From contig CAMXXM010000088.1 of NCBI GenBank assembly GCA_947253195.1, forward strand, positions 1-6,335: a stretch of DNA of 6,335 nucleotides, written 5' to 3'. The stretch comes from an uncultured Porphyromonas sp. (GTDB lineage: Bacteria > Bacteroidota > Bacteroidia > Bacteroidales > Porphyromonadaceae). Numbering within the stretch: the stretch's first letter is position 1; the number at the start of each line of letters is the position of its first letter. The notes below the pieces were generated by a model. It was given only the letters and a program-made list of their open reading frames with translations. It was not told the DNA's origin and made no database searches. The position numbers and the translations under genes were made by a program. Below are positions 1 to 6,335 of the stretch, piece after piece.

Positions 1-715
1 CGAGCGTGCAGGCGGTCTCCTCCGTCCAGGTGGCTACCTGACCGAGTGGGGTGGCGCCGGTAAAGCCGTCCACCACTTGGTCGCTGCCACCAAAGCCGAG
101 CACGCGACCGGTCGGTACCCAGACGTCTCCGGACATCTTACTCGGGTAGGAGAAGAAGAGGAAGGCGCGGGTGACGAGGGCGACGTTGAAGATATTGTAT
201 CCGCTGCCACCGAAGACCGCCTTTGCGAAGATGACGGAGAAGGCGACGGCGATAGCGAGCATCCAGAGTGGCACACTCCATGGCACGATCAGCGGGATGA
301 GAAATCCGGTGACGAGGTAGCCCTCCGAGATCTCCTCGTCGCGGATCTGTGCCTCTGCAAATTCGATCCCCAGTCCTACGATGTAGGAGACGAGGAAGCG
401 GGGCAGGAAGGCGAGGAGACCGTACCATAGGCAGCTCCAGAAGCCATACTCGGCCAGCTGACCTGTCACAAGGAAGTGCTGGTAGCCGAGGTTGTACATG
501 CCGAAGAGGGCGCACGGGATCAGCGCCAGTACCACGGTGATCATCGCACGCTTCATGTCGATGCTGTCGTGGATGTGGACACCTCGACGACTTGTCTCCG
601 TGGGCACGAAGAGGAAGGTGCCAAAGCCCTCATAGAGCGACCTCGCCCAGTGCATCGGCTTACCCTTCTCAAACTTCGGTGCTAAGTTGTCGAACTTTTT
701 CTTAAAAGAATTCAT
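1..715 (-). CDS. nqrB: Na+-translocating NADH:quinone reductase subunit B (NqrB), 3' end cut off by window edge
   Basis: NqrB is an integral membrane subunit of the NQR complex, which couples electron transfer from NADH to quinone with Na+ export. The 238 codons present begin MNSFKKKFDNLAPKFEKGKP and are read directly from the minus strand. The soluble basic N-terminus (about residues 1-55) is followed by hydrophobic stretches at roughly 57-78, 92-118, 133-168 and 174-190. Family signatures are visible: FGGSGYNIFN (168-177), RAFLFFSYP (183-191) and FTGATPLGQ (218-226). By family knowledge, the last Thr of the TGAT motif (T222) is the residue that carries covalently bound FMN (T236 in Vibrio). 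The ATG at 715-713 is the first in frame, preceded by a weak purine stretch (TAGAGA) rather than a strong Shine-Dalgarno, as is usual in Bacteroidota. It lies 53 bp after the nqrA stop, consistent with one operon. Family members are about 380-415 residues, so roughly 150-180 C-terminal residues are missing. Identification is secure. Confidence 0.95.
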   Translation of the reverse strand, partial: MNSFKKKFDNLAPKFEKGKPMHWARSLYEGFGTFLFVPTETSRRGVHIHDSIDMKRAMITVVLALIPCALFGMYNLGYQHFLVTGQLAEYGFWSCLWYGLLAFLPRFLVSYIVGLGIEFAEAQIRDEEISEGYLVTGFLIPLIVPWSVPLWMLAIAVAFSVIFAKAVFGGSGYNIFNVALVTRAFLFFSYPSKMSGDVWVPTGRVLGFGGSDQVVDGFTGATPLGQVATWTEETACTL

Positions 716-740
716 GTATGTCTCTACTATGGGATTGTGT

Positions 741-758
741 GGCGTGAGCACTCACGCC
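741..758 (-). other. Hairpin in the nqrA-nqrB intergenic gap
   Basis: GGCGTGAG and CTCACGCC are perfect inverted arms separated by only two bases. As RNA this would probably form 6-7 base pairs around a 4-6 base loop. It begins 10 bases after the nqrA stop and ends 25 bases before the nqrB start. No T-run follows it on the minus strand (the next bases are ACACAATCCC), so it does not look like a terminator. A role in stabilising or processing the nqrA-nqrB transcript is a guess. Confidence 0.5.
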
Positions 759-768
759 GGTCCATCGA

Positions 769-2118
769 TCAATTCATCTCCTTATAGAGCTGATCCAGAC
801 CATCGCGCACGATAGCCTGCAGGGGCAGCTTGGAGGTGTCGACAAATTCGCACAGGGCGAAGTCCTCAGGCACCACCTCGTAGATACCCAGCTGCTCCAT
901 CCGCTCGATGTCAAAGGTGATGATCGCGCGGATCAGCTGCTCGGGGAAGATGTCCATCGGGAAGACCTTGTCGTACTCGTTGCTAAACATCAGCGGGCGC
1001 TCCGAGCCATGGAGTCGCGCATCGATGGCATACTTCCGCTTCCCGGTGAGCCAGGCGGGGAAGGTCCGCGAGACGGAGTACTTGTCCAGTCCCGGTGCCA
1101 TCCAGCCGAAGAGCTCCACCGTCCCATCCCCCTCGGGGATCGCGGTGATGATATTGGTCTGAGTGGAGAGGAAGAGGTGGCTCTCGGTCACCTGCAGTCC
1201 GGTGAGTACATCCCCGTCGATGAGGCGGAGGTGCTCAGGCGTGTGGGCGACCTTATCAGAGACGATCTCCTCGATCCGCGCACCGGCACGGACGACGGTG
1301 ATTCCTCTCTTCTCCATGCCGGTACCGGCACAGGCGACACGCTTCGTCAGGTCTACGTGACCGGTGGTGAGGAAGCGTCCCAGCAGTGCCATCTCCGTCA
1401 CGGAAAGGGTCCAGACGACCTCGCCCTGATTGATCGGGCGGGTGTGATTGATCAGCACGCCTACGTTGCCGGCAGGGTGGGGACCCTTCACCTCATACTC
1501 GCGGACGCCCTTCAGCCCCAGAGCTTCACCGGGCGCATAGCCCATATAGACATCGCCCTCGGTGAGCTTACCCAGCACATCGGCAGCGATCTGGAGATAC
1601 TTCTTATCCTCTCCGAGGAGCGCCATCGTATCGGGCAGGAGCGGGGCGGTGAAGTTGGCGGTGACATAGATGTCCCGCGGTCTCTCCGTCGGGTCCGACA
1701 CCATATCGTAGGGGCGCTTACGGAGGAGTGCGAGCATACCACTCTGCATCAGGAGCGAGAGGATCTCCTCACGGCTCCGTGAGGTGACGTCCGTCACATC
1801 GAAGTCCTTATACGTTACGTCGGCGTCTGCCTTGATCTCGACGTAGAGGATCTTGCGTTTCGCACCGCGCACCACCTGCACCACCTCGCCACTGACGGGG
1901 GAGACGAGGACCATCTCCGGGCAGGGCTTGTGGTAGAGGATAGGACTGCCGGCCATTACACGATCGCCTACCTGCACAGACAGGCGGGGCTGTAGCCCCG
2001 GGAAGGATATCGGACTAACGCCATAGGACGAGCCGGCAGAGGAGGGGATCACCTCCTCAGATGCGTCGCCTGCCAGTCGTATGTCGAGACCCTTCTTGAT
2101 ACTGATCTCTTGAGCCAT
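769..2118 (-). CDS. nqrA: Na+-translocating NADH:quinone reductase subunit A (NqrA), complete
   Basis: NqrA is the peripheral cytoplasmic subunit of the six-subunit NQR sodium pump and has been implicated in quinone binding. The protein is 449 residues, the normal length for the family. The N-terminal region has the NqrA/RnfC-like layout: GLDIRLAG (about 10-17), then FPGLQPRLSVQVGDRVMAG (about 39-57) with the VGDxVxxG pattern, then SPVSGEVVQVVRGAKRK (73-89), which matches the biotinyl/lipoyl-like barrel-sandwich hairpin shared with RnfC. The C-terminus has the characteristic MEQLGIYEVVPEDFALCEFV (about 407-426) followed by DTSK. The ATG at 2118-2116 is chosen because the family's conserved N-terminal sequence starts within ten residues of it. 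There is no strong Shine-Dalgarno upstream, only A/T-rich sequence as in other Bacteroidota genes. It is the first gene of the nqr operon, with nqrB 53 bp downstream, and a probable promoter lies about 60 bp upstream. No truncation or frameshift is seen. Confidence 0.96.
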   Translation of the reverse strand: MAQEISIKKGLDIRLAGDASEEVIPSSAGSSYGVSPISFPGLQPRLSVQVGDRVMAGSPILYHKPCPEMVLVSPVSGEVVQVVRGAKRKILYVEIKADADVTYKDFDVTDVTSRSREEILSLLMQSGMLALLRKRPYDMVSDPTERPRDIYVTANFTAPLLPDTMALLGEDKKYLQIAADVLGKLTEGDVYMGYAPGEALGLKGVREYEVKGPHPAGNVGVLINHTRPINQGEVVWTLSVTEMALLGRFLTTGHVDLTKRVACAGTGMEKRGITVVRAGARIEEIVSDKVAHTPEHLRLIDGDVLTGLQVTESHLFLSTQTNIITAIPEGDGTVELFGWMAPGLDKYSVSRTFPAWLTGKRKYAIDARLHGSERPLMFSNEYDKVFPMDIFPEQLIRAIITFDIERMEQLGIYEVVPEDFALCEFVDTSKLPLQAIVRDGLDQLYKEMN

Positions 2119-2175
2119 ATACTATCGCTACTCTATATTTTTTTGGGATTTCTGTCTTTATGTACCAATGACACG

Positions 2176-2183
2176 CAAAGGTA
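2176..2183 (-). promoter_or_regulatory. Probable nqr operon promoter (-7 element TACCTTTG)
   Basis: On the minus strand this reads TACCTTTG, a perfect match to the Bacteroidetes primary sigma -7 consensus TAnnTTTG. The start of transcription would be near 2168-2171, giving a leader of about 50 bases before nqrA. The upstream part is less clear: the nearest TTG (minus strand, 2211-2209) is 25 bases away rather than the usual 19-21, and the spacer is a very A/T-rich run with seven consecutive T. The call rests on the -7 match and the position upstream of an operon's first gene. Confidence 0.6.
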
Positions 2184-2235
2184 CCTATTTATTTTAGAAA
2201 AAAATATCCAATTATCCTCCGCTCGCTCTATCATA

Positions 2236-2262
2236 TCAGACAAGTCGGATAAGTCGGATGGC
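2236..2262. repeat. Short 9-bp tandem repeat, TCRGAYAAG type
   Basis: Three consecutive 9-base units are visible: TCAGACAAG, TCGGATAAG, and TCGGATGGC, the last keeping only the first six bases. In one minus-strand frame this reads as SDLSDLSD. From memory, similar (TCGGATAAG)n stretches recur between genes in Bacteroidales genomes and give rise to spurious predicted proteins rich in SDLSDKSD. With under three full copies it is a minor, degenerate example. Confidence 0.5.
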
Positions 2263-2355
2263 GCGCTATACCGGCATGAGATGTAACTCACCCGGCCCGT
2301 GCGACTCGTCCGACAGAGCCTTGATTTCCCCCTCTCCTGCAGGGGCAATTCTTTT

Positions 2356-2392
2356 ACCGATATTAGAGATCACTAATACCGATATTAGTGAT
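2356..2392. repeat. 15-bp direct repeat overlapping a perfect 10-bp inverted repeat (operator-like)
   Basis: ACCGATATTAGAGAT (2356-2370) recurs as ACCGATATTAGTGAT (2378-2392), with one mismatch and a 22-bp period, about two helical turns. Overlapping this, ATCACTAATA (2369-2378) and TATTAGTGAT (2383-2392) form a perfect inverted repeat around CCGA. Same-face direct copies plus an A/T-rich dyad resemble a binding site for a dimeric transcription factor. It could instead be a hairpin or the remnant of a small repeat. It lies between the candidate plus-strand promoter (about 65 bp to its right) and the nqrA promoter (about 170 bp to its left). Confidence 0.55.
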
Positions 2393-2415
2393 TTCCCTGA
2401 GGAGTGGGCTGCTTG

Positions 2416-2449
2416 GGTAGGGGTGATGCACTTGAGTGTCACCCCTGCC
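2416..2449. repeat. Imperfect long dyad just upstream of the plus-strand promoter
   Basis: AGGGGTGA (2419-2426) pairs with TCACCCCT (2439-2446). Inside it CACT (2429-2432) pairs with AGTG (2435-2438), and outside it GG (2416-2417) can pair with CC (2448-2449) across one mismatch. It ends 7 bases before the TTG of the plus-strand promoter candidate, where an upstream operator could lie, and could also fold as an RNA hairpin if transcribed from the minus strand. No T-run follows on either strand, so it is not a terminator. Confidence 0.5.
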
Positions 2450-2455
2450 ATAGAC

Positions 2456-2486
2456 TTGGATTTAACGCGTATTGTCTCTACCTTTG
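2456..2486 (+). promoter_or_regulatory. Bacteroidetes-type promoter on the plus strand (TTG-N20-TACCTTTG)
   Basis: TTG at 2456-2458 and TACCTTTG at 2479-2486 match the Bacteroidetes primary sigma factor consensus (TTG/TTTG near -33, TAnnTTTG near -7) with a 20-base spacing. The -7 octamer is identical to the one upstream of nqrA. Transcription would start around 2491-2493. It points away from nqrA and toward the 3' end of rpoC, and no protein gene lies downstream of it on the plus strand. What does lie downstream is a hairpin with a T-rich tail at 2498-2565. Confidence 0.6.
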
Positions 2487-2491
2487 TCATA

Positions 2492-2565
2492 TCAAAAGAA
2501 GAACTCCTGAGACCCCCCCACCGATGTTAGGTGGGGTACAGCCTCAGGGGTTCTTCCTTATTTTT
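2492..2565 (+). ncRNA. Candidate small RNA, about 74 nt, folded as one long hairpin
   Basis: Starting just after the plus-strand promoter, the sequence folds as an outer 14-bp stem (2498-2511 with 2543-2556, one G-U pair at 2505/2549), an internal loop (ACCC at 2512-2515 opposite TACAGC at 2537-2542), and an inner perfect 7-bp stem CCCCACC/GGTGGGG (2516-2522 with 2530-2536) closed by a 7-base loop GATGTTA. The outer stem is followed by CTTATTTTT (2557-2565), which serves as a terminator tail. Promoter, structured body and terminator within about 110 bp is the layout of an independent small-RNA gene. No known RNA family is recognised. Alternatives are a stand-alone terminator that blocks antisense transcription into rpoC, or a back-up terminator for rpoC on the minus strand, where the following bases TTCTTTTG are moderately T-rich. 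Confidence 0.4.
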
Positions 2566-2694
2566 CCCGTTTCGTCCCCCCATCGCCCTCGCGTCAGTCT
2601 GCCCTCCGCGCCGACCATCGCCACACGATGTCCATGCGATCCACAGACCCGGGCTTTCTCTCTCCAATCAGGTCGGTGGGAGGTGATAGAGAGC

Positions 2695-2745
2695 AAAAAA
2701 AGGTCGGCTCCCGACAGGAATAACATCCTGTCGGGAGCCGACCTT
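2695..2745 (-). terminator. Rho-independent terminator of rpoC
   Basis: Arms at 2726-2745 and 2700-2719 form a perfect 20-bp stem, GC-rich, around a 6-base loop (TGTTAT on the minus strand). On the minus strand it runs directly into a seven-T tract (2701-2695), two of which also pair at the stem base. It begins 29 bases after the rpoC stop codon. On the plus strand the hairpin is followed by TTACTTAACTC, without a T-run, so it acts in one direction only. It separates the RNA polymerase operon from the intergenic region and nqr operon. Confidence 0.93.
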
Positions 2746-2757
2746 ACTTAACTCAAA

Positions 2758-2783
2758 TGAGGCTGACAGGACGTCAGTCCTCA
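2758..2783 (-). other. Small inverted repeat spanning the rpoC stop codon
   Basis: TGAGG-CTGAC (2758-2767) and GTCAG-T-CCTCA (2773-2783) are inverted arms of 10 bp with one bulged T and a 5-base centre. The dyad includes the rpoC TGA stop (2776-2774). There is no T-run after it, so it is not a terminator, and it lies just before the strong terminator. It may be chance or may contribute to 3'-end RNA structure. Confidence 0.35.
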
Positions 2784-5700
2784 GGCATAATATCCTCTAA
2801 GGGTGCCTCGTCCAGCGGGGCGGGGGCGGTAGCCTTTGCGGTCTCAAGGAGACGCTTGGCCTCGAGATCTGCCTTATTGGCTACGACGAAGCCCTTGCGC
2901 GCTGCCAAGCCGGTACCAGCGGGGATGAGGTGACCGACGATGACGTTCTCCTTGATGGAGTCGAGCGCATCGGTCTTGCCCTCGATGGCAGAGTTGTTGA
3001 GCACCTTGGGCGTCTCCTGGAAGGAGGCGGCGGACATGAAGCTCTTGGTCTGCAGGGCAGCCTTGGTGATACCCTGGAGCATCTGGCTGCTAACTGCCGG
3101 CATGGCATCACGCACCTCGATCGTGCGGAGGTCCTTGCGACGGAGCTGGCTGTTGGCGTCACGCAGGCGGCGCAGTGTGATGATCTGACCCTCGCTGTAC
3201 TCCTCGGAGTCTCCCGGGTCGGTGATCACCTTCTTGCCCCAGAGGGCGTCGTTGGCGTCCTTGATATCCTGCTTGTCGACAATGTCCTGCTCGAGGAGGT
3301 TGGTGTCTCCGGCATCCTCGACAAGGACCTTGCGGAGCATCTGGCGGACGATGATCTCGAAGTGCTTGTCATTGATCGCCACACCCTGCTTGCGGTAGAC
3401 GTCCTGGACTCCATTGACGATGTAATTTTGCACCGCATTGGGGCCGAGGATGGCGAGGATGTCCTGCGGAGAGATCTGCCCGTCGGAGATGGGATCGCCG
3501 GCACGGACGAAGTCATTCTCCTGCACGAGGATCTGCCGAGAGAGCGGCACCATATACTTGCGCTCCTCGCCGGTCTTGGAGGTGACGATGATCTCACGAT
3601 TACCGCGACGGATGCGCCCAAGGGTCACCTCACCATCGATCTCAGAGACTACGGCAGGATTGGTGGGATTGCGCGCCTCAAAGAGCTCGGTGACACGGGG
3701 AAGACCTCCGGTGATATCACCGGTCTTGACGACGGCGCGGGGGATCTTGGCGATGATGTCGCCGGCCTTGAGCTTGGCACCATCTCGCTGTGTCAGGAGG
3801 GCGCCGGCAGGGATGTCAAAGGAGGTGGCACTGTCCTCACCCTTGCGAATAACGCTGTAGGCGGGGGTGACATTCTTATCCTTGCTCTCGATGATGACCC
3901 ACTCACTGCGGCCGGTGGCGACATTGGACTCGCTCTGTACCTCGTAGGTGACGCCCTCCTTGAGTCCCTCGAAGTGGAGGGTACCGTCGGCCTCGGCGAC
4001 CATGACGGCATTGAAGGGGTCGGACTCGTAGATGGTGTCGTCAGCCTTGACTGCCGTACCGGGCTCCACGAAGAGGTGGGCACCGTAGGGGATGTTGCTG
4101 CTGATGAGCGACATGTGGGTATTGGGGTCGACGATGCGCATCTCTGCCTGTCGGCCGATGACCACCTTGTAGCTCTTGCCGTCCTCGCCCTTGGAGTCCA
4201 CGGTGCGGAGCTCGTCGATCTCAAGGATACCATCGTACTGAGCCTTGATGTAGCGCTCGACCGTATCGGAGGAGGCGACACCACCGGCGTGGAAGGTACG
4301 GAGGGTCAGCTGTGTACCCGGCTCACCGATCGCCTGTGCCGCTACGACACCGACCACCTCGCCCATCTGTACGGGGCGGTTGTGTGCCAGATCACGACCG
4401 TAGCACTTGGCGCAGACACCCTCCTTGCTCTCGCAGGTGAGGACGGAGCGGATCTCCACCTCGGTGATGGGGGACTCCTGGATCTTGGTGGCGGCAGCCT
4501 CATCGATCTCCTCATTGGCACGGACGATCAGCTCACCCGTGATCGGGTGGATGATGTCGTGGACAGAGCAGCGACCGAGGATGCGCTCGTAGAGAGAGGC
4601 GACGACATTCTTTCCCTCCTTGATCTCACGACGGACGATACCGCGGAGGGTACCGCAGTCCTCCTCCGTGATGATGACGTCGGAGGAGACGTCGACGAGA
4701 CGGCGGGTAAGGTATCCGGCGTCGGCAGTCTTGAGTGCCGTATCGGAGAGTCCCTTACGGGCACCGTGGGTGGAGATGAAGTAGTCGAGCACGGAGAGAC
4801 CCTCCTTGAAGTTGGTCAAGATAGGATTCTCCATCGTCTGGGCGCCCTCACCACTGCGGACCGGCTTGGCCATCAGACCACGGATGCCGGAGAGCTGCTG
4901 GATCTGGTTGGCAGAGCCACGCGCTCCGGAGTCCATCATCATGTAGATGGAGTTGAAGCCGTCCTCGTCCTCCTTGAGCTGCTGCATGAGCACCTGGGAG
5001 ATCTTATTGTTGACGTTGGTCCAGACGTCGATGATCTGATTGTACCGCTCGTTGTCGGTGATGATACCGAAATTGAAGTTGTCCATGATCTCCTCGACCT
5101 GGCTGAAGCCGTCGGCGATGATCTCCTCCTTCTCCTTGGGTACGATGACGTCGGAGAGGTTGAAGGAGAGCCCCGCCTTGTAGGACATGTAGTAGCCGAG
5201 GTTCTTGATGCGATCGAGGAAGGCGGAGCTCTCTGCGATACCGCAGTACTTGATCACCTCACCGATGATGAGGCGGAGGTTTTTCTTCCCCACCACGCCG
5301 TTGTAGAAGGGGAGCTCGCCCTTGGGCATCATCTGATTGAAGAGCATACGCCCGTAGGAGGTCTCGATGACGTGGGTGATCGGCTGACGCTGATCGTCGA
5401 GGTCATCGACACGCGCCTTGATGACGGCGTGCATGTCGAGGCAGCCTTGGTCATAAGCGACCTGCACCTCCTCAAAGTCACTGAATACCTTGCCCTCACC
5501 CTTGGCCCCGGTGCGGGTCTTGGTGATGTAGTAGAGACCGAGGACCATATCCTGCGTAGGTACGGTGATCGGCGCGCCGTTGGCGGGGTTGAGGATATTC
5601 TGTGAGGCAAACATAAGGAACTGCGCCTCGAGGATCGCCTCATTGGAGAGGGGGAGGTGGACCGCCATCTGGTCTCCGTCGAAGTCCGCATTGAAGGGCG

Positions 5701-6317
5701 TACAGGAGAGCGGGTGGAGCTGGATTGCCTTACCCTCGATGAGCTTGGGCTGGTAGGCCTGGATACCGAGTCGGTGGAGCGTAGGGGCACGGTTGAGGAG
5801 GATGGGGTGTCCCTTGATGATATTCTCGAGGATGTCAAAGACGACCGGCTCGCGACGATCGACGATGCGCTTGGCACTCTTGACGGTCTTGACGATGCCG
5901 CGGTCGATGAGGCGGCGGATGATAAAGGGCTTGTAGAGCTCGGCAGCCATATTCTTCGGCAGACCGCACTCGTACATCTTCAGCTCCGGACCCACGACGA
6001 TGACGGAGCGCGCGGAGTAGTCGACGCGCTTACCGAGGAGGTTTTGGCGGAAGCGCCCCTGCTTACCCTTGATGGAGTCGGTAAGCGACTTGAGGGGACG
6101 ATTGCTGCGGCTCTTGACTGCAGCGGAGCGACGGCTGTTGTCAAAGAGTGAGTCCACCGACTCCTGGAGCATTCGCTCCTCATTGCGGAGGATCACCTCA
6201 GGCGCCCTCGTCTCGATGAGTCGGCGGAGACGGTTATTGCGGATGATGACCCGGCGGTAGAGCTCATTGAGATCCGAGGTGGCAAAGCGACCACCATCGA
6301 GCGGCACGAGCGGACGG
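2774..6317 (-). CDS. rpoC: DNA-directed RNA polymerase subunit beta' (RpoC), N-terminus missing
   Basis: RpoC forms half of the RNA polymerase active-site cleft. The 1180 or so genuine residues start at [17 protein letters not shown], equivalent to about residue 250 of E. coli RpoC, so roughly 250 N-terminal residues (clamp and first zinc ribbon) are absent. Numbering the frame from the false ATG at 6334, the Mg2+-binding NADFDGD is at 215-221 (D217, D219, D221). The bridge-helix region contains [19 protein letters not shown]. The second zinc site has C560, C634, C641 and C644, with the same spacings as E. coli C814/C888/C895/C898. The trigger loop contains [11 protein letters not shown] with H682, the counterpart of E. 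coli H936. About 190 residues then intervene before [16 protein letters not shown], matching an SI3-like insertion of the type found in E. coli. The end is intact: acidic LEDIMPED, then TGA at 2776-2774, followed by a terminator. rpoB would be expected beyond the right edge. No frameshift is seen. Confidence 0.97.
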
Positions 6318-6335
6318 CTGTCTCTTATACACATC
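6318..6335. other. Residual Tn5/Nextera transposase adapter (mosaic end), not genomic
   Basis: The last 18 bases, CTGTCTCTTATACACATC, are identical to 18 of the 19 bases of the Tn5 mosaic end used in Nextera-type library adapters. Read on the minus strand it supplies an ATG at 6334-6332 followed by codons for CIRD and part of S. This extends the truncated rpoC frame with the false N-terminus MCIRDS. Real RpoC homology begins immediately after, at RPLVPLDGG. The contig therefore ends in untrimmed adapter, and the annotated start of rpoC at 6334 is an artefact. Confidence 0.97.

Larger units (their letters stand above)
2119..2773. other. Non-coding rpoC-nqrA intergenic region, 655 bp
   Basis: This stretch has no open reading frame with recognisable protein features; the 60-115 residue frames in it run through hairpins and repeats and have unlike compositions. 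It contains, from rpoC toward nqrA: the rpoC terminator (2695-2745), about 130 bp with nothing identifiable (2566-2694), a possible plus-strand small-RNA unit (2456-2565), two dyads (2416-2449 and 2369-2392), a 15-bp direct repeat (2356-2392), a short 9-bp tandem repeat (2236-2262) and the nqrA promoter (2176-2183). Base composition changes along it, from GC-rich near rpoC to A/T-rich just upstream of nqrA. No tRNA or rRNA is recognised. Confidence 0.8.

Noticed and set aside
77..430. 117-residue open frame on the plus strand opposite nqrB
   Set aside because: Highly acidic, low-complexity antisense reading of nqrB; the minus-strand frame shows clear NqrB motifs.
741..758. Intergenic hairpin as a terminator after nqrA
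   Set aside because: No T-run follows on the minus strand, and terminating here would cut the nqr operon after its first gene.
1009..1782. 257-residue open frame on the plus strand opposite nqrA
   Set aside because: Antisense shadow of a well-supported nqrA with no homology signal of its own.
2133..2348. 71-residue minus-strand frame just upstream of nqrA
   Set aside because: Contains SDLSDLSD from the 9-bp tandem repeat and crosses the nqrA promoter; typical spurious frame.
2266..2490. 74-residue minus-strand frame in the rpoC-nqrA gap, starting at the ATG at 2490
   Set aside because: It runs through the 2369-2392 and 2416-2449 dyads, has no ribosome-binding signal or family resemblance, and its start codon overlaps the plus-strand promoter area. 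A small protein cannot be excluded but nothing supports it.
2258..2530. 90-residue plus-strand frame in the gap
   Set aside because: Its reading passes through the dyads and the promoter and ends inside the hairpin; no domain or conserved pattern is seen.
2566..2694. Possible RNA gene or riboswitch in the GC-rich spacer after the plus-strand hairpin
   Set aside because: I found no tRNA-like fold, strong stem, promoter element or recognisable motif in this stretch.
2930..5605. 891-residue open frame on the plus strand opposite rpoC
   Set aside because: It is a mirror of the rpoC codons: low complexity rich in D, G, L, V and E, no recognisable domain, and rpoC on the other strand is unmistakable. 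GC-rich codon bias leaves this antisense frame open.
6318..6335. Mobile element or Tn5 insertion at the right end
   Set aside because: Only the 18-base mosaic end is present, exactly at the window edge, as expected from library adapter rather than an inserted transposon.

Overview
The window is a piece of a Bacteroidota (Bacteroidetes) genome, most likely from the Bacteroidales and plausibly Porphyromonas-like. The evidence is the RpoC sequence type, an Na+-translocating NADH:quinone reductase (NQR) operon beginning nqrA-nqrB, and Bacteroidetes-type promoter elements (TAnnTTTG at -7) in the intergenic DNA. The coding DNA is GC-rich. The genus is inferred, not proven. The right edge of the window is an assembly or library boundary: the last 18 bases are the Tn5/Nextera mosaic-end adapter, not genomic DNA.

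All three protein genes lie on the minus strand, so transcription runs from high to low coordinates. At 6317-2774 is the C-terminal four-fifths of rpoC, the RNA polymerase beta' subunit, cut at its 5' end by the adapter junction. It is followed by a strong rho-independent terminator (2695-2745). Next comes about 0.65 kb of non-coding DNA (2119-2773). It holds the terminator, a compact plus-strand unit that looks like a short small-RNA gene (promoter 2456-2486, hairpin transcript about 2492-2565), two further dyads (2416-2449 and 2369-2392, the latter overlapping a 15-bp direct repeat), a short 9-bp tandem repeat (2236-2262), and the probable promoter of the nqr operon (2176-2183). Then follow nqrA (2118-769, complete) and nqrB (715-1, cut by the left edge), separated by 53 bp that contains a small hairpin.

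Functionally the window joins two unrelated housekeeping units: the end of the transcription machinery operon and the start of the respiratory sodium pump operon. NqrA and NqrB are two of the six subunits of the NQR complex, and the remaining genes (nqrC to nqrF) would be expected beyond the left edge. No mobile element, CRISPR array, defence system or clearly novel protein system is visible. The most unusual items are the adapter-generated false N-terminus of RpoC and the possible small-RNA gene in the rpoC-nqrA gap.
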